From assembly GCA_945833885.1 (NCBI GenBank), contig CAMAFY010000001.1, forward strand, positions 326,910-390,909: a stretch of DNA of 64,000 nt. Direction: 5' to 3'. Origin of the DNA: an uncultured Bacteroidales bacterium. Its GTDB lineage: Bacteria > Bacteroidota > Bacteroidia > Bacteroidales > Bacteroidaceae. The first letter of the stretch is position 1; each line of letters begins with the position of its first letter. Positions 1 through 7,973 of the stretch are shown piece after piece. Made by a program: the position numbers and the translations under genes. The notes under the pieces were generated by a model. That model did not search any database and was not told the DNA's origin. It saw nothing but the letters and a program-made list of their open reading frames with translations.

Positions 1-1
1 A

Positions 2-445
2 CTCCTTTATCTTGACTCCTGTGACCCTGGAAAAGATATCAACATATACATCAACAGCCCTGGTGGAAGTGTCTATGCCGGACTCGGAATATACGACACC
101 ATGCAGTTCATCCAAAGCGATGTTTCTACCATTTGTACGGGATGTGCTGCTTCAATGGCCGCCGTTCTGCTTGTTGCTGGTAAGGAAGGAAAGCGCTCAG
201 CATTGCCACATAGCCGTGTAATGATCCATCAACCTCTTGGCGGAGCCCGCGGACAGGCAAGCGATATTGAGATTACGGCACGTGAAATCATGAAACTTAA
301 ACGCGAACTCTACACCATTATCAGCGAGCATAGCCATACGGACTTTGACAAAATTTGGGCAGATAGCGATCGTGACTATTGGATGACTGCTGATGAAGCC
401 AAGGAATACGGCATGATTGACAGCGTTCTGCGTAAAACAAAATAA
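2..445 (+). CDS. clpP: ATP-dependent Clp protease proteolytic subunit (5' end outside window)
   Basis: Proteolytic serine-peptidase subunit of the ClpXP/ClpAP chamber, which degrades proteins unfolded by the partner ATPase in the cytoplasm. The visible 147 residues begin inside the fold. The S14 signatures are clear: an INSPGGS oxyanion region, the catalytic Ser in GCAASMA (codon at 152-154), the catalytic His in MIHQPLGG (codon at 227-229) and the Asp in SDRDYW. The start lies left of base 1, so the N-terminal pro-region cannot be judged. clpX follows 8 bp after the stop, which implies cotranscription and ClpXP assembly. All three triad residues are present, so nothing suggests an inactive paralogue. 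Confidence 0.97.
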   Translation, partial: LLYLDSCDPGKDINIYINSPGGSVYAGLGIYDTMQFIQSDVSTICTGCAASMAAVLLVAGKEGKRSALPHSRVMIHQPLGGARGQASDIEITAREIMKLKRELYTIISEHSHTDFDKIWADSDRDYWMTADEAKEYGMIDSVLRKTK

Positions 446-453
446 CATAAAAC

Positions 454-1695
454 ATGGCAAACAGAAAAGAAGAAAAATGTAGTTTCTGCGGCAGACCGGC
501 CAGTGAAGTGTCGTTCCTTATCCGTGGAGGTTTGCCGGGAAGTCCTTCAGCCATCTGTGCTGATTGTGTAGAACAGGCGTGGGAAATCATCAACGCACAG
601 TTTGGCAACGACAATTTTGACAAGAAAAAGAGCAAGAATGCTGAACTCGGCGAGATTCCTACTCCGCGACAAATAAAGGAACATCTCGACCAATTCGTTA
701 TCGGACAGGACGATGCCAAGAAGTATCTCTCCGTTGCTGTCTACAATCATTACAAACGTATTCAGCAAGATCCTGAGAACACGGGTGAGGTGGAGATTGA
801 GAAGAGTAACGTCATTATGGTCGGTCCTACTGGAACCGGCAAGACTCTTTTGGCACGAAGCATTGCAAAACTGCTGAAAGTACCCTTTACTATTGTTGAC
901 GCTACTGTGTTTACTGAGGCCGGATATGTAGGTGAGGATGTTGAGAGTATCCTCTCAAGACTCCTGCAAGAGGCCGACTTCGATGTTGAAAAGACTGAAC
1001 AGGGAATCGTCTTCATTGATGAAATTGATAAGATTGCCCGAAAGAGCGACAATCCTTCCATCACACGTGACGTAAGTGGAGAGGGAGTTCAGCAGGGTAT
1101 GTTAAAGTTACTTGAAGGTAGCATCGTCAATGTTCCACCAAAGGGAGGTCGTAAACATCCTGACCAGAATTACGTGCATATCAACACGCGCAACATATTA
1201 TTTATATGCGGAGGTGCGTTCGATGGTATCGAAAAGAAGATTGCACAACGTATGAACACCCACACTGTCGGTTATAATTCCGTGCAGAACACCCGACACA
1301 TTGACCCGAACAACCTGCTGAAGTACGTAGAACCGATGGACTTGAAGTCGTTTGGACTTATCCCGGAAATCATAGGTCGACTCCCGGTTCTCACGTATCT
1401 CAACCCTCTCGATAAGGTCGCTCTGCGCAATATTCTCACGGAACCGAAGAATTCCATTGTAAAACAGTACCAAAGATTGTTTGAACTTGACGGGAAAGAA
1501 CTGTCCTTTGAGGAAGAAGCGCTTGACTTTATCGTCGAGAAAGCGGAAGAATACAAACTCGGTGCCCGCGGTCTGCGCTCAATCGTTGAGGTCATTATGA
1601 CCGATGCTATGTTTGATGCACCTTCACTCAGCACAAAAGAGTTTGTTATCACCAAGGATTTTGCCCGTAAACAGGTTGAGAAAAACATGTGTTAA
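454..1695 (+). CDS. clpX: ATP-dependent Clp protease ATP-binding subunit ClpX
   Basis: AAA+ unfoldase that recognises tagged or native substrates and feeds them to ClpP. The 413 residues are normal family length. A four-cysteine zinc-binding domain sits at the N-terminus (Cys9, Cys12, Cys35, Cys38). It is followed by Walker A GPTGTGKT (about 124-131), pore loop GYVG (157-160), Walker B with Asp189-Glu190, an RKH loop (GGRKHPD) and sensor II near GARGLR. In the loop that docks on ClpP the usual IGF is VGY in this protein. The gene starts 8 bp after clpP and is followed by a strong intrinsic terminator, so clpP-clpX form the end of one transcription unit. Confidence 0.98.
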   Translation: MANRKEEKCSFCGRPASEVSFLIRGGLPGSPSAICADCVEQAWEIINAQFGNDNFDKKKSKNAELGEIPTPRQIKEHLDQFVIGQDDAKKYLSVAVYNHYKRIQQDPENTGEVEIEKSNVIMVGPTGTGKTLLARSIAKLLKVPFTIVDATVFTEAGYVGEDVESILSRLLQEADFDVEKTEQGIVFIDEIDKIARKSDNPSITRDVSGEGVQQGMLKLLEGSIVNVPPKGGRKHPDQNYVHINTRNILFICGGAFDGIEKKIAQRMNTHTVGYNSVQNTRHIDPNNLLKYVEPMDLKSFGLIPEIIGRLPVLTYLNPLDKVALRNILTEPKNSIVKQYQRLFELDGKELSFEEEALDFIVEKAEEYKLGARGLRSIVEVIMTDAMFDAPSLSTKEFVITKDFARKQVEKNMC

Positions 1696-1811
1696 GCAGA
1701 GTCTGTTGCTGGCGTTTCGGAAAGAAGCATCCAAACGCTCAGAATATCGAAACTGACATATCGTGTGGCGGGATAATGAAAACTTATCCCAAAAACAAAA
1801 AAAACAGAAAG

Positions 1812-1840
1812 AAAAGTGCGCTTTATGCGCATTTTTTTTT
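1812..1840 (+). terminator. Intrinsic terminator after clpX
   Basis: Perfect 5-bp GC-rich stem TGCGC (1817-1821) and GCGCA (1827-1831) with a five-base loop, followed by nine T (1832-1840). A/T pairs extend the stem at its base. It lies 116 bp past the clpX stop and ends the clpPX unit. Confidence 0.85.
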
Positions 1841-1872
1841 GCAAAAAATTTTATAATTCCACACAATATATA

Positions 1873-1880
1873 TAACTTTG
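1873..1880 (+). promoter_or_regulatory. Candidate Bacteroidetes -7 box for recQ
   Basis: TAACTTTG matches the phylum's TAnnTTTG -7 element exactly. No convincing TTTG was found at the -33 spacing. Transcription would start near 1885-1888, giving an unusually long leader of about 180 bases before recQ. The box directly follows the clpX terminator, which fits a new transcription unit. Confidence 0.5.
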
Positions 1881-1884
1881 CATA

Positions 1885-2026
1885 GGATGAGTCAAATGTA
1901 TCTCTAAGAGATTAATCGGTCACGCTTTCGAATCTGCGGAACTTCATGGGTAAGCGACTCACAATCGAGCCTAAGAATTGCCGCCTTTGATTCTTTGGTT
2001 TTCCGAAGCATGAGTTTTTCTCATCC
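1885..2026 (+). other. Structured recQ leader or small-RNA candidate
   Basis: Non-coding stretch between the predicted start site and recQ. Its two ends are complementary: GGATGAG (1885-1891) and CTCATCC (2020-2026). Smaller inner hairpins are visible, for example ATCTC/GAGAT near 1900-1912 and ATGAG/CTCAT near 2010-2024. The closing stem begins where transcription should start. It could be a structured 5' leader of recQ or an independent RNA. No clear T-tract terminator follows, and I do not recognise a known RNA family. Confidence 0.25.
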
Positions 2027-2064
2027 AAAAACATCACCCTTTTTCTCCTCCTTTTCTCACTATC

Positions 2065-4245
2065 ATGCCAAAAGATTACAATCTAAAGGAAGCATTAAAG
2101 ACACATTTTGGTTTCGACACATTCAAGGATTCTCAGGAGTCTGTCATCCGTTCACTCCTCACCGGCAAAGATGTATTCGTCCTTATGCCTACAGGTGGCG
2201 GAAAATCGCTGTGTTACCAGTTGCCTGCTTTGCTGATGGATGGCGTTGCCATTGTCATCTCGCCTTTGATTGCTCTTATGAAAAATCAGGTGGACGCCAT
2301 CCGCACTAACGGCGAAGACGACAGCATTGCCCATTTCCTCAATTCGTCTTTAGTGAAGGCCCAGGTAGAAAAGGTGAAGTCTGACATTGTCGAAGGTCGG
2401 ACAAAATTGCTCTATGTAGCACCGGAATCCCTTATTAAAAGCGAATATGTGGAATTTCTGAAAACGGTAAAAATATCCTTTTATGCCGTTGACGAAGCGC
2501 ATTGTATCTCGGAATGGGGACACGACTTCCGCCCGGAATACCGCCGGATTCGCGACATGATTCAGGAGATTGGTCAAGCGCCAGTAATCGCTTTGACAGC
2601 CACCGCTACAGAAAAGGTGCGTGCCGACATCATCAAATGCTTGTGCATCAAGGGTGCGGATGAATACAAAAGTTCGTTCAACCGCCCTAATCTCTATTAT
2701 GAAGTTCGGCAAAAAACACCGAACGTTGACCGTGATATTGTCAAATACATCCGTCAACACGCCAACGTCAGTGGCATTATCTACTGTCTTAGCCGGAAAA
2801 AAGTAGAGGAACTTGCGCAGATGCTGGTTGTAAACGGCATAAAAGCAGCGCCTTATCACGCAGGTCTTGATAGCGCTATCCGTTCTCAGACTCAAGATGA
2901 CTTCCTGATGGAGCGCATCGATGTCATTGTTGCAACGATAGCATTCGGCATGGGCATTGATAAACCTGACGTGCGATTTGTCATCCACTACGACATCCCC
3001 AAGAGTCTTGAAGGGTATTATCAGGAGACAGGACGCGCCGGACGTGACGGAGGAGAGGGCAATTGTATTGTCTTTTACTCAAATACAGACTTGAAGAAAC
3101 TCGAAAAGTTCATGGAAAGCAAACCCGTGAACGAGCAGGATATAGGGCGTCAATTATTGAAGGAGACGGCATCTTATGCTGAATCTGCCGTATGTCGCAG
3201 AAAACTTCTTCTGCATTATTTTGGCGAAACCTACAAACGCAATAACTGCGGTAACTGCGATAATTGTAATAATCCTAAAAAACAAGTGGAAGGAAAAGAA
3301 CATTTATGCAAACTTCTTGCCGCGATTTCGCAGGTAAAGGAGGATTTCCGCGATGACTACATTAAAAAGATTCTATTAGGCGATGCCACGGATGAAATGG
3401 TAGCGCGCCATCATGATGAACTCGATGCTTTTGGAACTGCCAATGATAATGAGGACGACAACCTTTGGAATGCCGTCATCCGGCAGGCTCTCATTGCGGG
3501 ATATATTAAAAAAGACGTTGATAATTATGGTGTCCTCAAACTGACTGCTTCGGGAAAGAAGTACATGAAAAATCCCGTAAGTTTCAAGATTGTTGAGAAC
3601 AACGACTTTGAGGAGATGGCCGAAGAGACGCCCATGCAGAGCGGAGCCGCGGCACTTGACCCTGAACTTTATCAAGTGTTGAAGGACTATCGACGGCGTG
3701 TGGCACGCGAAAAGGGTGTTCCTAACTATGTGGTTTTCCAGGATGCCTCGCTTGAAGCCATGGCCACCATCTATCCACAAAGCATAGAAGAACTACAGAA
3801 TATTCCGGGTGTCGGAAGCGGAAAAGCCAAACGTTACGGCAAGGAATTCTGTGAAATCATCCGAAAGCACTGCGAATCGAAGTCAATCGTCCGCCCTGAG
3901 GACATACCAATTCGGAATGTCCCCAAGAAATCACAACTCAAAGTGAGCATTATTAACAGTATTGACAGACGAGTTGACCTGGATGAACTCGCTTCAATGA
4001 AGAATATGGAATTCGACGAATTGTTGGATGTCATATATTCCATTGTAAATTCCGGCATAAAACTCAACATTGATTACTTCATAGAAGAGGTCATGGACGA
4101 AGATGTCGTTGAGGAAATATATGACTATTTCAAGAATTCCGAAACTGACAGCCTTGAAGTGGCATTCAATGAACTGGGTTCTGATTATGAAGAAGACGAG
4201 ATTCGTCTCGTCCGTATCAAGTTCCTCTCAGAAATGGGTAATTGA
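2065..4245 (+). CDS. recQ: ATP-dependent DNA helicase RecQ
   Basis: 3'-5' superfamily 2 DNA helicase acting in recombination and fork repair. Walker A is PTGGGKS (about 42-48), the DEAH box is at 143-146 in VDEAHCISEWG, and the helicase C-terminal domain carries the QETGRAGRDG motif VI. An RQC zinc site is formed by the cysteines of CRRK and CGNCDNC (about 373-400). An HRDC domain lies around 528-600 (IPGVGSGKAKRYG). A further acidic C-terminal region of about 120 residues brings the length to 726, longer than E. coli RecQ; similar extensions occur in Bacteroidetes. glnS follows 42 bp downstream and is probably cotranscribed. Confidence 0.96.
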   Translation: MPKDYNLKEALKTHFGFDTFKDSQESVIRSLLTGKDVFVLMPTGGGKSLCYQLPALLMDGVAIVISPLIALMKNQVDAIRTNGEDDSIAHFLNSSLVKAQVEKVKSDIVEGRTKLLYVAPESLIKSEYVEFLKTVKISFYAVDEAHCISEWGHDFRPEYRRIRDMIQEIGQAPVIALTATATEKVRADIIKCLCIKGADEYKSSFNRPNLYYEVRQKTPNVDRDIVKYIRQHANVSGIIYCLSRKKVEELAQMLVVNGIKAAPYHAGLDSAIRSQTQDDFLMERIDVIVATIAFGMGIDKPDVRFVIHYDIPKSLEGYYQETGRAGRDGGEGNCIVFYSNTDLKKLEKFMESKPVNEQDIGRQLLKETASYAESAVCRRKLLLHYFGETYKRNNCGNCDNCNNPKKQVEGKEHLCKLLAAISQVKEDFRDDYIKKILLGDATDEMVARHHDELDAFGTANDNEDDNLWNAVIRQALIAGYIKKDVDNYGVLKLTASGKKYMKNPVSFKIVENNDFEEMAEETPMQSGAAALDPELYQVLKDYRRRVAREKGVPNYVVFQDASLEAMATIYPQSIEELQNIPGVGSGKAKRYGKEFCEIIRKHCESKSIVRPEDIPIRNVPKKSQLKVSIINSIDRRVDLDELASMKNMEFDELLDVIYSIVNSGIKLNIDYFIEEVMDEDVVEEIYDYFKNSETDSLEVAFNELGSDYEEDEIRLVRIKFLSEMGN

Positions 4246-4287
4246 TTTCTCACGGAGATTCAATCCAAGATAAATAAGACGACAAAT

Positions 4288-6030
4288 ATGTGTAGCACAG
4301 AAACCACATCCGAGAAAAAAGAAACGCTGAATTTTATTGAGCAGATAGTCAAGAAAGACCTCTCCGATGGCCTCAACCAGGGGCGTCTACAAACGCGTTT
4401 TCCCCCAGAACCTAACGGTTATCTTCATATTGGTCATGCCAAAGCAATAGCCATGGACTTTGGCGTTGCACAGAAATATGGCGGAGTCTGCTATCTGCGA
4501 ATGGACGATACCAACCCCCAAAAAGAAGACACAGAATATGTAGAAGCCATTAAGAATGATATAGAATGGCTTGGATTCAAATGGGGAAAACTCGTCTATG
4601 CTTCAGACTATTTTCAGGAATTGTGGGACTTCGCCGTTTGGTGTATCAAGACCGGTAAGGCGTATGTTGATGAACAGACATCTGAAGAAATCGCTGTCCA
4701 GAAGGGAACTCCTACCACGCCAGGCCAAAACAGTCCTTACCGTGACCGCCCCATTGAGGAGAGTCTTGCGCTATTTAACGAAATGAACTCCGGTAATATG
4801 GAACCGGGAAAGGCCATCCTTCGTGCAAAAATCGACATGTCCAGTTCGAATATGCACTTCCGCGACCCCATCATCTACCGAGTTCTCAATCTTCCACATT
4901 GGCGTACCGGCAACAAATGGAACGCATATCCAATGTACGATTTCGCGCATGGACAGAGTGATTATCTTGAAGGCGTCACCCATTCCATCTGTACTCTTGA
5001 GTTTGTTCCCCATCGCGATCTGTACAATCTTTTCGTAGACTGGATGAAAGAATGGAAGGGTGAGGCAGAAAACCTCGGAGATAATCGCCCCAGACAGTAT
5101 GAGTTCAACAAACTGAACCTCAACTATACGCTGATGTCAAAGCGAAATCTCCTCATTCTTACCAAAGAAGGCATCGTAAATGGTTGGGACGATCCCCGTA
5201 TGCCCACCATTTGTGGCATTCGTCGTCGCGGTTATAGTCCTGAAAGTATCCTTCGCTTTATTGATTCAATCGGATATACGACTTTCGATGCTTTGAACGA
5301 TATGAAACTGATGGAGGCTGCCGCACGCACCGACCTCAACGAACGTGCCACCCGAATATCAGCGGTCCTTGACCCCGTTAAGGTCATCATCACCAACTAT
5401 CCCGAAGGAAAGAGTGAGGAACTTGAGGTCATAAACAATCCTGAACGGCCGGAAGAGGGTAGTCACACCATAACTTTCAGTCGCGAATTATGGATTGAAC
5501 GTGATGACTTCAAGGCCGAACCCGACAAAAAGTTCTTCAGAATGTATCCTGGAAAGGAGACACGTCTCAAGAGCGCCTACATTGTTAATTGCACCGGATA
5601 CAAAGCAAATGCCGAGACGGGTGAGGTAGAAGAAATCTATTGTACCTATGATGCCGATTCAAAGGCCGGAACTCCTGGTGCAAATCGTAAGGTGAAAGGC
5701 ACCATCCATTGGCTCTCTTGCTCCCATTGTGTTCCCGCGGAAGTAAGGAATTACGAGTGTCTTTGGACATGCGAAAATCCGCGTGATGCCATCAAACAAT
5801 ACGAAAAGGAGAACGGAGTTCGCGGCATTGATGCCATGCGTCCGTTCTTGAATCCAAACAGTCTCCGTGTAAACACCAATGCCTTTGTTGAAGAATGGGC
5901 AGCGCATCTCCCAGCCCTTACCTATCTACAGTTCCAACGCATTGGATATTTTAACGTCGATCCCGATTCTACGCCCCAACATCCTGTGTTCAACTCCACA
6001 GTAGGGTTAAAGGATAGTAAAGGCAAATGA
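4288..6030 (+). CDS. glnS: Glutaminyl-tRNA synthetase
   Basis: Class I synthetase that charges tRNA-Gln with glutamine in the cytoplasm. The HIGH motif is at residues 47-50 (PNGYLHIGHAKA) and the KMSKS equivalent is LMSKR at 282-286. The C-terminal beta-barrel anticodon-binding domains follow, for a total of 580 residues, typical for GlnRS. The absence of a long GatB/YqeY-like tail and the 'DFAHGQSDYLEG' stretch argue for GlnRS rather than a non-discriminating GluRS. It lies 42 bp after recQ and is followed by a terminator-like hairpin at 6044-6078. Confidence 0.97.
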   Translation: MCSTETTSEKKETLNFIEQIVKKDLSDGLNQGRLQTRFPPEPNGYLHIGHAKAIAMDFGVAQKYGGVCYLRMDDTNPQKEDTEYVEAIKNDIEWLGFKWGKLVYASDYFQELWDFAVWCIKTGKAYVDEQTSEEIAVQKGTPTTPGQNSPYRDRPIEESLALFNEMNSGNMEPGKAILRAKIDMSSSNMHFRDPIIYRVLNLPHWRTGNKWNAYPMYDFAHGQSDYLEGVTHSICTLEFVPHRDLYNLFVDWMKEWKGEAENLGDNRPRQYEFNKLNLNYTLMSKRNLLILTKEGIVNGWDDPRMPTICGIRRRGYSPESILRFIDSIGYTTFDALNDMKLMEAAARTDLNERATRISAVLDPVKVIITNYPEGKSEELEVINNPERPEEGSHTITFSRELWIERDDFKAEPDKKFFRMYPGKETRLKSAYIVNCTGYKANAETGEVEEIYCTYDADSKAGTPGANRKVKGTIHWLSCSHCVPAEVRNYECLWTCENPRDAIKQYEKENGVRGIDAMRPFLNPNSLRVNTNAFVEEWAAHLPALTYLQFQRIGYFNVDPDSTPQHPVFNSTVGLKDSKGK

Positions 6031-6043
6031 TCATAAAATATTG

Positions 6044-6078
6044 GGGGAGGTCATGGATAAAACCAGACTTCCCCTTTT
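6044..6078 (+). terminator. Probable terminator of recQ-glnS
   Basis: GGGGAGGTC (6044-6052) pairs with GACTTCCCC (6066-6074) through one G-U pair and is followed by TTTT. It starts 13 bp after the glnS stop. The short T-tail makes it moderate in strength. Confidence 0.55.
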
Positions 6079-6150
6079 ATGTTTCTTCGACAAAACACCA
6101 CATCCTACCTATTGTCATGGCATAATGCTTTGACCATAAATTTTCGAAAA

Positions 6151-7602
6151 ATGAAGAAATCTCAGAATGAAATCTATAGTCTCATTCGCGAGTACGAGAA
6201 GAAATTATCGGAAACGTCCGTCCCTTTTTGGATGGATGCTTCCGATTTTTTGGATATCTTAGACTATTATGAGGAGAAAAATCTATATTTTGAGGCTGAA
6301 TTATGCATGCGTCTCGCGCTGAAACTTCATCCCAACGATATTGAAGTTCAAATCCGTCGGGCATATCGCTTGAAAAACGAGGGAAAATGGAGCGATGCCA
6401 TAGACTTGGTTAACGCCATACCCGAACAGGAGAGCGTAGAGGTTCTTTTCTTCAACGCTGAAGTTGCGTTAAGTGAACTCCGCACAGATGATGCGGAGCA
6501 ATGGTTCAATAAGTGTCTGCAGGCCGAGGCTGCAATCGCAGCATCTGATATTGATGCCATGGAAAGTCCTCAAAGTGCATCGCCTTTGCTGCTCGACATC
6601 GGTGAACTTTGCATGGATTATGGTTGCATTTCCCTCGCCCACAAATACCTTTCCCTCATATCGGACAAAGATACTACGGAGTATGCCCGTGCCGTTTTGG
6701 CGCTGGCTGAGTGCTCCTATCAAAGAGGAAATGTAGAAGACGCCCTAAAACAGTTAGACCTTCTGCTTGATTCCAACCCCTACAATCTTGATGTCTGGCT
6801 GCTAAAGGCCGACCTTCTCAATGAAATGAAACGTTGGGAGGCTTGCCGCGAGGCCGCAGACTATGCACTGGCCATCCATCCCGAGAATGAAAAAGCACTG
6901 CGACTCAAAGCCTGTGCCGCCATTGGCATGGCAGACTATGGCGTAGTTCTCGACATCTTTTCACAGTACCGCAGCCTCTATCCTAACGACTATACTATGG
7001 CGCTCAGCGCGGGTGAAATCCTCCTCAACAGCCAACGCTATAATGACGCTTTTGAAGTTCTTTCACACAGCAACCGCAACTGTCCGAACGATAATCCCGA
7101 TAAAATCCGTATTCTCACCGACATTGCCATGTGTTATTCCGCACGTCACGAGATGCAGAAAGCCTTTGAAACCCTTATGGGGACCCGTTCTCTTGGGGTA
7201 AGTTATCAGGATGTAATCTTCCATGCCGCCACACAAGCCTTCACCCATCACGATATCGTTTATGGGGAAAAACTGCTGCTGCAACAGATTTCACATGAAC
7301 CTTTGACGCCAGAGCATCGTTTGAATATATCACGAATGTTGTGCGAGCACAATCTTTTCGGTAGTGTTTCCGAACTTTGGAACGTACTTTTGAAAGACAA
7401 CAAGAAGCATCCTGTACCGGCAGCGCCGTATTTGGCTTTTGCTGCGCGCAGACTTGTACGGATCCGTGAGTACAAATTCTGGTTGGCATGCGCCATTTAT
7501 ACCGATCCGACCCTGACAAATGCCATATTCCGTGACATTTATCCCAATCATTCTCCCCAAGAATACCTGAATTGTGCACAGCGAGAATTTCCGGAAGGAT
7601 GA
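6151..7602 (+). CDS. Tetratricopeptide-repeat protein
   Basis: About 483 residues of helical repeats with the spacing and Ala/Leu/Tyr pattern of TPRs, for example around ALKLHPNDIEVQIRRA, DLLLDSNPYNLDVWLLKA and ALAIHPENEKALRLKA. No signal peptide, membrane helix or catalytic motif is visible, so a cytoplasmic scaffold role is inferred from the repeats alone. I start at ATG 6151 (MKKSQNEIYSL). The same frame opens at 6079, but those 24 extra residues overlap the terminator region and look non-coding. Partners are unknown. The next gene is 370 bp away across a repeat array. Confidence 0.85.
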   Translation: MKKSQNEIYSLIREYEKKLSETSVPFWMDASDFLDILDYYEEKNLYFEAELCMRLALKLHPNDIEVQIRRAYRLKNEGKWSDAIDLVNAIPEQESVEVLFFNAEVALSELRTDDAEQWFNKCLQAEAAIAASDIDAMESPQSASPLLLDIGELCMDYGCISLAHKYLSLISDKDTTEYARAVLALAECSYQRGNVEDALKQLDLLLDSNPYNLDVWLLKADLLNEMKRWEACREAADYALAIHPENEKALRLKACAAIGMADYGVVLDIFSQYRSLYPNDYTMALSAGEILLNSQRYNDAFEVLSHSNRNCPNDNPDKIRILTDIAMCYSARHEMQKAFETLMGTRSLGVSYQDVIFHAATQAFTHHDIVYGEKLLLQQISHEPLTPEHRLNISRMLCEHNLFGSVSELWNVLLKDNKKHPVPAAPYLAFAARRLVRIREYKFWLACAIYTDPTLTNAIFRDIYPNHSPQEYLNCAQREFPEG

Positions 7603-7679
7603 TGCTTCGTCCAACCACTCTCCGAACATGTAATGTATCTGGTTTGTATTTATTTCCAGATATGCCAACCTTGTCCTCA

Positions 7680-7767
7680 AAAGTACGGAACTTTTGCTTG
7701 CAAAATACGGAACTTTTCATGTTAAACTTCCGTACTTTCCATCAAGTTTCTCCGTACTTTTTCAGTC
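7680..7767. repeat. 22-bp-period intergenic repeat array A (4 units)
   Basis: Four units begin at 7680, 7702, 7724 and 7746, so the period is exactly 22. Units 1 and 2 carry the forward core (AAAGTACGGAACTTT and AAAATACGGAACTTT). Units 3 and 4 carry the inverse (AAACTTCCGTACTTT and a variant). The array is therefore a mirror, with unit 1 able to pair with 4 and 2 with 3. It lies in the 371-bp gap between the TPR gene and the GH20 gene, where I see no gene. The rest of the gap holds nothing else I can name. Confidence 0.85.
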
Positions 7768-7973
7768 GGATTTTCCCGTCTGTTTTACGTTGCTTAATAG
7801 CATTTCCGACAATGTTCTGCGGAGATTGGAGAACGCTTTTGACATAGGAGAAAACATATTTAGGAACCACGGACAAAATTCTATATCTTTACAACATAAA
7901 GTATTCATATCGCATATTCTGTATCCCGAATGTCTCATCACAAAATCAACAAACCACTCCTTTGAATACAGCC

